From Puccinia triticina (Eukaryota > Basidiomycota > Pucciniomycetes > Pucciniales > Pucciniaceae), in contig NC_070561.1 of the NCBI RefSeq assembly GCF_026914185.1, forward strand, positions 3,720,001 through 3,784,000: DNA of 64,000 bases, in the 5' to 3' direction. Of the stretch, positions 1 through 10,274 are shown one piece after another. A model generated the notes under the pieces. The model was not told the DNA's origin and searched no databases. It worked only from the letters and a program-made list of their open reading frames with translations. How positions within the stretch are numbered: the stretch's first letter is position 1; each line of letters opens with the position of its first letter. The position numbers and the translations under genes were made by a program.

Positions 1-3000
1 GTGACAGTGAAATCGATCAATTCAACGATCGGGTGGTTGCGTCGAATGCCAGGCGTTGGATTTTGGGGGAGATAGAGCCCAGTCGAACTTTACTGCTCGA
101 CGTATCTCCCAGTCACTCGGATTCATCTTCCTCGCGAGGCTCCACCGACCTACAGCTGGCTCCTATGAACGACGCCGTTATGTCTACGGCGGGCTCGACG
201 GTTCTGATCGCCGATGATAATGCGGATATGCGTAACTTCCTCAGAAGTGTCTTAAGCCGTTACTACAACGTTGTTGAAGCTGTAGATGCTCAACAAGCCT
301 ACCAATGGGCCAAGCTCAATCGGCCCGACATTTTGGTTTCAGATGTGATGATGCCCGGGATGGATGGGTTTGAACTTCTCCGGCGCTTGAAGGCTGATAG
401 CGATACCGCAGGGATGTCGGTCATCTTGCTCTCGGCACGAGCTGGGTCTGAGAGCCGAATAGAAGGTCTTGCAGAAGGCGCAGACGATTATCTTGTCAAA
501 CCATTTGAGGCTAAGGAACTGGTTGCTCGAGTCAACACTCACCTCCAGATCGCGAAGATGCGGCAAAGACTAGAGGCAGCTGTGGCTACCCGAACCCAAT
601 TGTTGAGGGAAAACGAGCAAAAGTATCGTGATTTGTATCATACGTTTGAAGTCATCTCCATGCTCAGTCCAGTCGGTATATTCCAATTAAGTCCACTCGG
701 TCAAATCACTTTCGCCAACAACGCCTTCCACTCTCAGTGTAAGCTGGCCCGAGGTGAGCCATTGAGTCAGTGGATGAACTGTATACATTCACTAGACAGG
801 GAGTCGATTGAGGACACGTTTGAACAATCGATTCGAGGACGACAGCCGATCAAAGGCGAATTCCGGTGGAGGGACGGATCGTGGTGCTTCTATGAACTGA
901 CCCCATACTATAAAGAAGACGACAGATTCGAAGGATATCTTGGCTCGACCACCGACGTGACCGAACGTAAAGAATCTGAAAAGAAGCAACTCGAGGCTGC
1001 TGAGGCTCGTGCTCGGGATGCTGAAGAAAGTAAACGTCAACAGGAAGCGTTCATTGACATGGTATGAGCTTGACAATCGGCCCCTACTTTCGTATTCTCC
1101 TCTACTAGAATCACAGTATCCAAGCCTGATGCTTTTTTATGGTCCCCTCCTCTGATCATTGCCCGCTTATCTTAGACATCCCATGAAATCCGTAATCCGC
1201 TACACGGTATCCATCAAGCGGCCGAACTTCTCTACTCCTCCTTGAAGCTCTTACATGGGGTAGTTGAGAACAGTCATCAGATCATTGGACCCGATCTTGT
1301 ACAATTTCGTACTGAACTGCGAGAAGATATCGATGCGATCGAAAGTATCCAACTTTGTGCTTCTCATCAGTGCGTATCTTCTCCTATCTTTTCATCGCTC
1401 CTGAACAGTGCAAGCTAGATAGCTCAACATTCCTTTCCGCGGGGGCTTCTTTTTTTAAATTTGGTAGGTCGAGGATAGCGGACGATATTATCAATGTATG
1501 GCTCGTTTCCGTTGCACGATTGTTATATTTTCGATAGGAGTGCTTCTAGAATCTGAACGGAAGAAATATTTTATGCCTGCACACATAGGTCTCTAAACTC
1601 AGCATGGGTCTACTGACAACCATCAAGACCGACTTCGATTTAGTTGGCAGAGTGCGCGAGGTACTCTCTATGTATCTTATTGAAGGTTAGTCCTAATCCC
1701 CTTGATTATTCAACTTTATTGTTACTCCTACCCAGGAAAAAACTAATCTCGCTCGACTGTTTGGTTTGACGGATGGGATGCTTACTAGCTCAGCAGAAAT
1801 CGGTTGAACTGAAGCTTCAGATCGGCGAGGGATTAGAGATCACTCATTACATTTGTGCTGATCCAAACAGACTAGCACAAGTGATCATCAACTTCCTTTC
1901 CAACGCCTTGCGATACACCTCAACCAGTGAAGGCCCCAGGAGTGTGACGGTCAGGGTTGATGTATTTACCAAATGCCCTGAACCCCGTCCCCATGTCCGA
2001 AGAATAGGCACTTTGAGAGCGGAGGTCGAAGCAGTAGCGCCGGAAGACTTGGTCTACGCGAAAGTCAGCGTCCAGGACACTGCAAGAGGCTTGTCACCCG
2101 AAGAGCTGGCCAAGCTATTTTCTCGATTTGTCCAAGCCAACCCTACTCAGGATCAATATGGCGGCAGCGGATTAGGATTGTATGTCTCACACCGATTGAT
2201 CGAAAACCACGGCGGTTTCATCGAGGTGATGTCGACCAAGGGCCAAGGCTCTGTGTTCTCGTTCGTGATACCAACGAAACGGAGCGTCAGGCCACCGGTC
2301 ACGAATAGTGCGAGTTACAACCAGAGTGTCAAGCGCGGATTCACCCGAGCTATCAATGAGGAGGAGGTCGTCGAGATGCAACCCGCCTCTGCACTCTTGC
2401 CAGGTGGGACAATCGCAGCTGGTAGCGGGATCAATAGTCGGCTTCCGAGCCCGGATATCCATCCTACTCCGGTCACCGACCAGCACCTGTCGAGCCCCCA
2501 ACGTGTGATCACCCAACCGCTCCGGGATGAAAAATCCATGATGAGAGTCAGCGAGAGTTCGCAATCGATCCCGGCTCTCGAACGACGCGACTCAGGCTCA
2601 CAGCCGACTCATGTCTTGGTGGTCAGTCTGGAATCCTTCCTCTGGAGTGGTCTTCTAATGAAGTTGATGCTGAGATCAAATCTCAATATTATACGCGTAG
2701 GTCGAAGACAACACGATCAATGTCAAAGTTATCAAACGCCAGCTCACTATCAAAGGCTACATCGTCTCCGTCGCCATGGACGGCAGAGAAGCCCTTAACA
2801 GATTGTACGCCGACGCTTCGGGGACGTCTGACTTGCCGCCGATCGACATCGTCCTGATGGACATTCAAATGCCTGGTTCGTTCTGCGGCTTGCTCTTTTC
2901 TCCCCACTGCCTTCCATTTTTCGCCTTCGAAATCTCTCCTTCCTCTGTCACTCCCTGCTAACGCCCCCCGCCCTCCTCTTTCTGTTGGGCTAAATCAATC

Positions 3001-3476
3001 TTTAGTCATGAATGGCTTGGAGGCTATCACTCACTTGAGAGCAGCCGAGAAGGCGGGTGAAATCAAGAAACGATACCCGGTGATCGCTGTGGTAAGAAAA
3101 CCTTCTTCTCTTGAATAATCGCGTGCGGCCAAGAGGCAGGCTTTGCGAGATTCAAGTATAGGTATCTTGCAACTAACATTATTTGTTGTATGGGTATCTG
3201 AGTAGACGGGTAATGCTCGGAAGGAACAGACTGAACAGTGTCTAGCCAGCGGATTTGACAGCGTCAGTAAAGAGTGTTCCTGAATTCTCTCTTTGTCAAG
3301 TCTATACAGGACTTGAATCCTTTAACGATGTTCTGAAGAGAGCAAAGGGGATCTGACGGAGATGTCTGTTCCTATCATACATCTGTTCATAGATTTGTGT
3401 CAAGCCGTACAAGATCGATGACGTCCAGAGTCGGATGGAGGCTTTACTTGCTAAGTTGGAACTCAACGATAAATAA
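1..3476 (+). CDS. Hybrid histidine kinase (REC-PAS-HisKA-HATPase-REC), 5' truncated by window edge
   Basis: Sensor kinase of a multistep phosphorelay. The frame is open from base 3, so the gene starts outside the window; 870 residues are visible. Exons deduced: 3-1061, 1176-1369, 1468-1495 (28 nt), 1589-1685, 1789-2621, 2701-2875, 3006-3091, 3206-3262, 3393-3476, all phase-consistent. Order from the first visible residue: REC about 66-190 (DD pair, Asp in SDVMMPGMDG, Lys in LVKPF); PAS about 206-320; HisKA with phospho-His in TSHEIRNPL (about 356); HATPase about 466-618 with N box NFLSNAL and G2 box GGSGLGL; a low-complexity linker; C-terminal REC about 735-869 (LMDIQMP, CVKPY). The G1 box reads DTARG, with Ala where DxGxG usually has its first Gly. 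A receiver upstream of the PAS and kinase core suggests a dual hybrid kinase whose first kinase module lies upstream; that part is inference. Confidence 0.93.
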
Positions 3477-4436
3477 TTGCTTTGATTGATTCGTATTTCA
3501 TGTAAGTCGTCTGATTTCTTCCTTTTCTGACATCCGGCTCATCCTTTTGACCAAATTTCTATGTGTCTAGGTGCAAAAATAATTGTGATTTTTACTTCGT
3601 TTTTGCTTTTTCTGATGGTTTTGCTTGATTGTTAGACAAGAGCAAACAAGAAAAAATGTACAATCTGTCGCATGTAAAAAGTAGACATTGTTGTAACTTG
3701 TGTAATATTTTTGTACACACTGTTACCTCTAGAATAAAGAAAGCAAAAAGTAGAGGGAATTTCGGGGTCCTGTTTGAACAAAATTAACATAGCCCCTCAT
3801 AGCTGCAGAGCGTAGAGGTGTGTGCTTGCAAAGCAAGCCTCTGGCAGGAGGGACTGTGGTCCTGTTGCCCCCTTTGGCAGGGGATTTTTGGCTGAAGTTG
3901 ATATGTACCTTGCAATCCAAGGCTGAGGAAACAAGTATGCACATTGAGCCTCATGGAGTGCTGTCAAGCTCAAAAGTGTTCCTGAGAACCTTTTGCTGAG
4001 TGCAGAAAGGGATGTATGAGCAACAAAGGGTAGTTATGCTATGCGTAACATGTAGATAATGGAAATGTAACAGAATTTTCATTGTTATCTACGTGTTACG
4101 TGTAATGTGTAATAGGTACGGCAACACGTGTTTGTTCTTGTTTTTTGGAGGGGCACGTTACTTTACTCACATGTGTGGCAATAAGTTTTCCAAAATACAA
4201 TTACGTTATCAAGAAAATTTGTAATTTTTTGTTACAGATAACAGCTACTACAAGGGGAGAGGGACTACTATTTTTTTGAGGGAGGGCTTGTGATGACACA
4301 AAAGAAAGGAGAAAAATACATACTAAAAATAATCTGAACACCTGCTCCCAAGCACCCGCCACTGCTTCCACAGGGCTTCCTGACCTGCCAAAACTAAATC
4401 GGCCGGCTACCCAACCCCTTGAGAGCAGGGCATAAT
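3477..4436. other. Gene-free stretch, AT-rich
   Basis: This begins with the kinase 3' UTR, which has T-rich and A-rich tracts around 3590-3740. I see no coding similarity and no clear repeat boundary here. Confidence 0.5.
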
Positions 4437-5133
4437 CCATACAAGTATGTTGTACTGGCAGCAGTAGCCCCGGCCGCCGTTCTGGTGGAGCAAAAACAGG
4501 GGCAGCCGGCCGCTGATACAACCCGGTTGATCAGAGACAACCTGGCTGCCTGGAGACAAAACTGCTTCCCAGTCAATCAGGCTATACAACCTGATTGACC
4601 GGGATGAAATCTTCTCCTGATTGATTGGGAGGAAAGCCTCACCTGATTGACCAGGAGGAAAGGCTGTTGTTGGCCACCTGATTGATTGGGAGGAAAAACT
4701 GTTGTTGGCCACCTGATCAACCAGCAGGAAAGCCTCTTGCCGGCCCCCTGATCATTTTCTGTGTTTGATAGGCCAGCCAGGTGGGTCAATGGGTGCAGTG
4801 GCAAGTGATCTTAGAGAGGTGGTGGCGCGGACGTTTTCCTTGGACTTCCATCTGCGCCGACGCTCTCGCTGAGGGCCAAGGAACTCATTGTAGGCTGTCA
4901 GTCCTCCCGGTTGATCAGGTGAGGTTTTGCTCCCATTTGATCAGGTGAGGCCTTCCTCCCGGCCAATCAGGTTGTATAGCCTGATCAACCGGGAAGCAGT
5001 TTCCTTGTCAGGTACGGGCAGCCAGGTTGTGCACAATCAACTAAGTTGAATTGCCAGCTGAGCCGGCTGCCCCTGCTGTTGCTCCACCGGCACGGCGGCA
5101 GAGGGTACCGCCGCCAGTACAACCAAGCCCAAT
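4437..5133. repeat. Foldback repeat with about 230-bp inverted arms and internal tandem units
   Basis: The segment at 4437-4665 reappears as an imperfect reverse complement at about 4905-5133. Shared landmarks are a block containing GTTGTACTGGC, a GGTGGAGCAA block, GGGGCAGCCGGC, CAACCTGGCTGCC and AGGCTATACAACCTGAT. Between 4580 and 4750 the left arm continues as a tandem array of 26-35-bp units, each starting CCTGATTGA or CCTGATCAA and containing GGAGGAAA. No reading frame of interest and no confident target duplication were found. A foldback or long-TIR non-autonomous transposon is the simplest reading. Confidence 0.65.
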
Positions 5134-5943
5134 GTCCCATATTTGGCTTGAGGCTGCCCAGCCAATTTTCCAAAATTCCCTTTGAACCCATGTATCACCT
5201 GGTAAACCTCTGATTTCCTCACAGCCTCTGGTACCATTAGAATCACCTTCTCTTTCTACATGTTACTATGTATTCCATCAAACTTACATCTCCATCCCGT
5301 GCAAGTAATTTGGATGTAAAAAAACTGGCTGGGAAGGTCTTGTGGGGCCAAAATCATAAGAACCTGGACCTGCAAATGGTGGCGGTTGGCCCTACGGGTC
5401 CATCACATTGCTCAGGAACAGCCCTCACAAGAATGGCTGCTGGGCGGCCAGTTTTTGATGGATTCATTTGAAACAATATGTACAAGACAGCTGAGATTGT
5501 GAGCTACAACATGGTACATGAGGCTTTGAGGTTGACACTGAGAGAGAGGAGTAAGCTCCTCCTGGAGTCCCTAGCAGTTTGAATGAGAAGATTGGGTGAC
5601 ACCTTCTCTTTTTTTGGTCTATTTCCAGCTATGTATTGCCAAGCAACATAAGCTCCCTGTTGTTGTTTGGATAAAGGTCTGTAAGCAACCAACCACAGGC
5701 CGACAGATTTGAAAAATTATTACATTTCCATTGTGGTACCTGTTAGTTTACCAGCTCCATAGGAGCCTATCAACACCTGAAGTTACTCTGGCAGTATGAC
5801 CACACCATGGGACCTGCCTTAAGCTTAGCTCTCTCACTGCCACCTCTATGTGAGACAACCCGCTTTGGCCCTCCGCCTTGGTAGAGCATGACATCCCTAT
5901 CACTTGCTCTGCACTCTCTGTGTGAACATCCATAAAATATTAT

Positions 5944-6016
5944 GTGTCCTGTGGGAGTTAAACCCACATCTCTTATATACCCATGTTGAGTTTCCTAACC
6001 ACTGTACCAATGACAC
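5944..6016 (-). other. tRNA-like 73-nt fold, probably a decayed tRNA or tRNA-derived SINE remnant
   Basis: Read on the minus strand, the 5' end GTGTCAT pairs 6 of 7 with the 3' AGGACAC. A perfect 5-bp T-stem (GTGGG/CCCAC) encloses the 7-nt loop TTTAACT, and an A-box-like stretch TGGTACAGTGGTTAGG lies in the D region. The D stem is poor, no clean 5+7+5 anticodon arm can be drawn, and loop position 56 is T rather than C. It is therefore unlikely to be a working tRNA. A tRNA-derived short element is possible. Confidence 0.3.
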
Positions 6017-6336
6017 TTGGATATGAATGGCTGCACGTGGGTCAATGAACATCCACTGGTGTCACATAGAGTACCCTTATTAAGGGTAAAACCTGTAATT
6101 GACAGGTCACAAATGTGTGACACCAACAGGTATGATAAAGCTCTGAGTAGCAGAACCACAACCTGACACTCCACAGCAACACTGGCCAGTTTGGCAGCCA
6201 TGTGGGATAGCAGACTTCCTGTCAATCTGCAGCCCTGTGCAGAACCATATCTACAAACAGAAAACTTTAATTTTTGTGGTGAAATTATGTCTCAGGGTTG
6301 CAGGGTCTGTAGATCTTGAGGTGAAGTCCTATAATT

Positions 6337-6485
6337 GAGGACTTCCCATTGCCTAAATGGCTTGATTTAGAGGGGTATGCTAGACCTTGCTTGCTGGTGA
6401 AAACTCAATGTCAAACAACTTTTACCAGCCAGTAAAGTTTAGCCCGTCCCTCTAGATTAAGCACTTTAGGCAATAGGAAGTCCTC
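6337..6485. repeat. 149-bp hairpin element, copy 1 of a family
   Basis: The left end GAGGACTTCCCATTGCC is the imperfect reverse complement of the right end GGCAATAGGAAGTCCTC, and pairing continues inward for about 37 bp (TTTAGAGGG against CCCTCTAGA). A second copy with the same ends and a related middle (TGCTGGTGA, CAGCCAGTAA) lies at 41618-41776. It has no coding capacity. A MITE or foldback element is likely. Confidence 0.7.
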
Positions 6486-7689
6486 CACTACCCGTTCCTC
6501 CCTCAACCTATCAGTGTGGTGGGCCAGGGCTCTTCCACCACATCAGTAGGTACAGTCTGTGGGATAGAGCGGCTCTCAAACCTGCAAGAGAATTTGGGCG
6601 GCTGACTCCCAATGAAGAAGGAAAAAAAACTCTGGCAGAATTAATTGGATGACTCTCATGAATGTGCCATGTTCCTTGGGAAACAACTGTTAAGGAAATC
6701 TATTGTATAAGAAGCTTGAAAATCTTGGTTCTCTAGCGGGTGATCTTTAGCTATTCATGATGATCCAACCTGATTCAGCTATGAATCCCCTGTAAAGTCC
6801 AAGTGGCGCTCATACGGAGTACCCAGAGATGCTGTGAATCAAATGTGCCAAGTTCCTCAGCACATTACATACACCACATGCAAAACTGTTTCATGATTGC
6901 ACTACAGGTTGCACAATCCTGTCACCACTCATGAGAGAGATGCACATGCCATGAACTGTCAACTTGACATGACATGTTGTCATGCAGCTGTCATGAGAGT
7001 GACCACCCTGTGAACCCCTCTGCACAGTCACAGCACATGTGACATCTGCCCCATGTTGCTTACATGACATCTGCCCCATGTTGCTTACATAACATCTGCA
7101 TGAAAGGGAGGCCTGTAAAATGACAGGTTCTCCATGTCACGCACTTCATACAAGACAGTGTAAGCTGTACCCCCTTCTTGAATCAAATTTGCATGTGGTG
7201 ATACTAGCAACAGTGGGCCAGCTACGCTAACCGTAGCGTAGCGGAATTCTACTAACTTTTAGTGTATCACTAGATACCAAAGCGGCTCCGCCGCTGCAGG
7301 GTCCAAACCTACGGCCTACCACCCCCAGCCCGCCCAGATACCTTTTCCTTCGTCGCCCAGACGTCCTTCCCTCCCACTTTCAACTTACACTTGCCAGTAA
7401 AGGCAGTGGTTTTTTCCAGAGCCCTAACAGCCCACAATACCACAATAGCGCAGGCATTTGAAATGAGGAGTCAATAATGGTTGTTTTTTAACTAATTTGA
7501 GGTAGTCTGCTGGCGGGTGAGGATAGCAATGATTTCTCCAATCATTACATGATACTTCTTTCTTGTATTGACATTTGACAATAACTCGCTACAAAACCAT
7601 TTGAAGGCCGTACAACGACTTACCTTTATCTGGCGCCAACTAAACCTTGGCAATCCTTCAGGGAAATCCCCGCCGCACCGTTGATGTCT

Positions 7690-8838
7690 TTTGAGTAACA
7701 ACTTCAATGTTCCTTTTCTTATGTGATGAGCTCCTGACTGTCCAAATTGAACCAATCTCAAAGCTACTGCCCATGGAAGAACAAATCACAATCTTCCTCT
7801 ACATTATTGGACATAATAACTCGAATCAACAAGCTCAGGATCATTTTCAGCACTCCGGTCAGACTATCTCAAAGTGAGTCATTGTTCCTTTTGGCTGCCT
7901 GCTTTTTGGAAATTGACCATGCTTTTTCTTAGGGTTTTCCGACATATCCTTGAACTTTTAGTGCAGCTTGCCCCAAGATTCTTCATCCCTCCTTCACCCA
8001 AACGCACACATTGACATATAGCTTGTAATCCCAAATTTTTGCCTTTTTTTGACAAATGCCTTGGAGCTATCAATGGTGTCCATATTCCGGCAAGTGTACC
8101 TGCTGAAAGAGCAGCAGCACACCACAATCAAAAGGGATTTTTGTCTCAAAATGTCCTCGGTGTGTGCGACTTCAGCATGAGGTTCACCCACATGCGAGTT
8201 GGATGGGAGGGCAGTGCGCATGATGCCCGAGTACTTCAAGACGCTCGGACTCAGGATTTTGATATACAGCCCGGCCACTTTTATCTCGCTGATGCTGGTT
8301 ACGCGCTGGAACCGAACATCTTGGTTCCTTATTGAGGTACCCAATATCACCTGAGAGAGCAAACAATGGTTGGCCAAAGGTCAATCTTCATTGCTCTGAT
8401 TTTCACCACTAGAGTCTGATTTGACTCTTTGGCTCTCTGATTTTTAGACCAGCAAACCAAGAAGAACTTTCCAATCTAAGACATTCAAGTCTTTGGAATG
8501 TTATTGAGCGTACCTTTGATGTGATCAAACAACACTTTAAGATATTGATGCAGGCCAGCAAGTACAACCTGGAGCAGCAATATGACATTGTGTTTGCTTG
8601 CGCTTGCATCCACAATGTCAACATTATTCGGAACGGTCTCAATGACGAGATTTTTCAACGAGCAAACTCGGATAGTAGCAACAGCTACTTCCACAATCAG
8701 GAGGTGAATGATCCTCCACCCAAAGGCGTGTACTCTAGCAATCGAGAAAGAGAGGAATGTGAAAACTGGCGAGACTCAATTGCTGAAGGTCTTTGGCAGC
8801 AATATGTTGCAACCTTAAACAGAAGGCAACAACAATAA
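7690..8838 (+). pseudogene. Decayed PIF/Harbinger-type (HARBI1-like) DDE transposase
   Basis: The central block at 8039-8335 carries the family signature: CLGAINGVHIPA, NQKGFLSQNVLGVCDF, MRVGWEGSAHDARVL and FYLADAGYALEP (catalytic Asp residues in the GAINGVH/DAGY context). After an in-frame TGA just behind LVPY the same frame continues (GTQYHLREQ). An apparent intron (donor near 8372, acceptor near 8447) then leads to the C-terminal block LRHSSLWNVIERTFDVIKQH and QYDIVFACACIHN, ending at 8838. Upstream, an exon with EQITIFLYIIGHNN and an intron (donor about 7874, acceptor about 7932) precede a further in-frame TGA near 8010. Both stops could come from CGA or CAA by C-to-T change. It is non-autonomous today and the family assignment is firm. 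Confidence 0.85.
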
Positions 8839-8956
8839 AAATCATTTATATTCTTTTTATATGTATATATGAATGAAATCCAGCACTGGTTCTATCTTTT
8901 TTTAACAGACATGGGCTATAAGTGAGGAAATAAAAAATCAAGATTTCTCAAATGCA

Positions 8957-9637
8957 TCAGTTTTGATGCATTTGATCAATCTCATGATAAAGCCATTGGG
9001 TTCGGAGGTCCTTGTCCAAGATACTCGTAAACATTTGGCAAGGGTGGGCAGTTACGTTATCAAGTTATTCATTAATTTCATCTGTAAGTTAGATTTTGGT
9101 GGCCTATATCTTTGTTTATTGGCAATTCAAATAAAACAAAGCTTTATGTGGTTATAATGAATCATTTTTTCAACTTTGGAGACATATGCTTTGCCTCTGG
9201 AAAACATTATAACTGAAAAGAAACATGAAATTAGTTATCCAACCAAATAGTTACGGATAACTGAACTTTTGACCTAGATTTAATGATTAAAAAGCAGCCA
9301 GTTAGCCAATATGTAAATCCAATGAATATATGTCAGGAGGACTATCAAGCAACACAAAGATACAACAAAAACTCTATTGTGCATCTCTACAGCTCTTTAC
9401 AGTAAGTTGCAGCCAGATTTTCATCTGGATAACTGCCCACCCTTGCATTTGGGTGTTAGTATTGTCTCGGAAGATTTGGAAGGCTTCCAACTGCTCAGTT
9501 TGACTTGCTTCCTCGGCATGAACTTCTTGATACAATGCCATTGCGCGCTGAAGATTGGATTGGTTATTGGCTGCCCGTTGTTGAAGTCTTTGGGCGTTCA
9601 TATAGCCAACCAGTCCGCTAATAGCCGTAGTGATCAA
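8957..9637 (-). pseudogene. Possible second Harbinger ORF (coiled-coil/NAM-associated-like), split by a MITE
   Basis: The minus-strand frame from about 9637 encodes a Gln/Ala-rich helical segment (MNAQRLQQRAANNQ, then ALYQEVHAEEASQ). Removing the 409-bp insertion at 9038-9446 and one copy of its 5-bp duplication lets the frame run on to a TGA at 8957, adding about 27 residues (FTSILDKDLRTQW, YHEIDQMHQN). PIF/Harbinger elements often carry a second DNA-binding or accessory ORF beside the transposase, and this one lies convergent to the transposase remnant. That role is inference; no DNA-binding domain is visible in the part I can read. No upstream exons were identified. Confidence 0.4.
9038..9446. 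mobile_element. 409-bp MITE with 17-bp TIRs and 5-bp target duplication
   Basis: It starts GCAAGGGTGGGCAGTTA and ends with the reverse complement TAACTGCCCACCCTTGC. The flanks carry ATTTG at 9033-9037 and again at 9447-9451. The interior is AT-rich and non-coding. It interrupts the minus-strand ORF described at 8957-9637. Confidence 0.75.
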
Positions 9638-9651
9638 ATCTTTCTTGTGAC

Positions 9652-10274
9652 TTCGTGATTACATTGAGTAAGATAGAAGGCAAAGGCTGAAAAACAAGAT
9701 CTTGTTACAAAGCCGTGATATGAAAAAAGAGCAGGAGAGTGAAAAAGTCATGAAGAAGTGAAAGCCAAGCTAAACTGAGTTAATGTGACACTGGAATGAT
9801 GAAGGCTTTCAAATAGTGGCCACAACAAGCAGAGAAAAATGGAGAGCATTCCAACAGGCAAAAATGTAGACAAGAGATAATATTAACCCTTGTGAAGCAA
9901 CTGGCCCTGAGATTGACCGCATAACGTCAAGGGCCACTGGCCGTCATCAAGTTTAAAGAGCGCCAGAGGATGTTATTCTTGCCGATTCCTGATTGACCAA
10001 CAAGTTCAGAGACCTCAACCACAGCAATCAAATTTTGTTTGTGTTCACAGTCAGAATATAACTCACATCATGTTCAACATATATCTGGCCGCGGAATCTT
10101 AGCCTATCACAAAGTTGATGTTCATTGACCTCAGCAAGCGGTTAGTTTGAATCATTGCAGGACTTGGGCTGGTGATTTTCAGGAAAAGTTAAAATGAAGG
10201 TGAGGGAGTGGTAAGTAGGTTGCCAGTGTTGTGGATGAAATGCAATTAGATCAAATGGCTGCTGAGCTTGAGGG
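9652..10274. other. Gene-free stretch downstream of the SAM50-like remnant
   Basis: Only short, unconvincing frames are seen. It may contain further decayed 3' coding sequence of the SAM50-like pseudogene, but I cannot follow it below about 10275. Confidence 0.4.

Larger units (their letters stand above)
5134..7689. other. Gene-free stretch with small repeats
   Basis: No recognisable protein-coding region. It contains the tRNA-like fold at 5944-6016, the hairpin repeat at 6337-6485 and a short GCTA-rich patch at about 7205-7250 (repeated GCTACGCTA/TAGCGTAGC) that resembles the richer block at 12285-12600. Confidence 0.5.

Noticed and set aside
7492..7761. 89-aa minus-strand ORF
   Set aside because: It overlaps the 5' region of the plus-strand Harbinger transposase remnant, whose conserved residues are on the plus strand.
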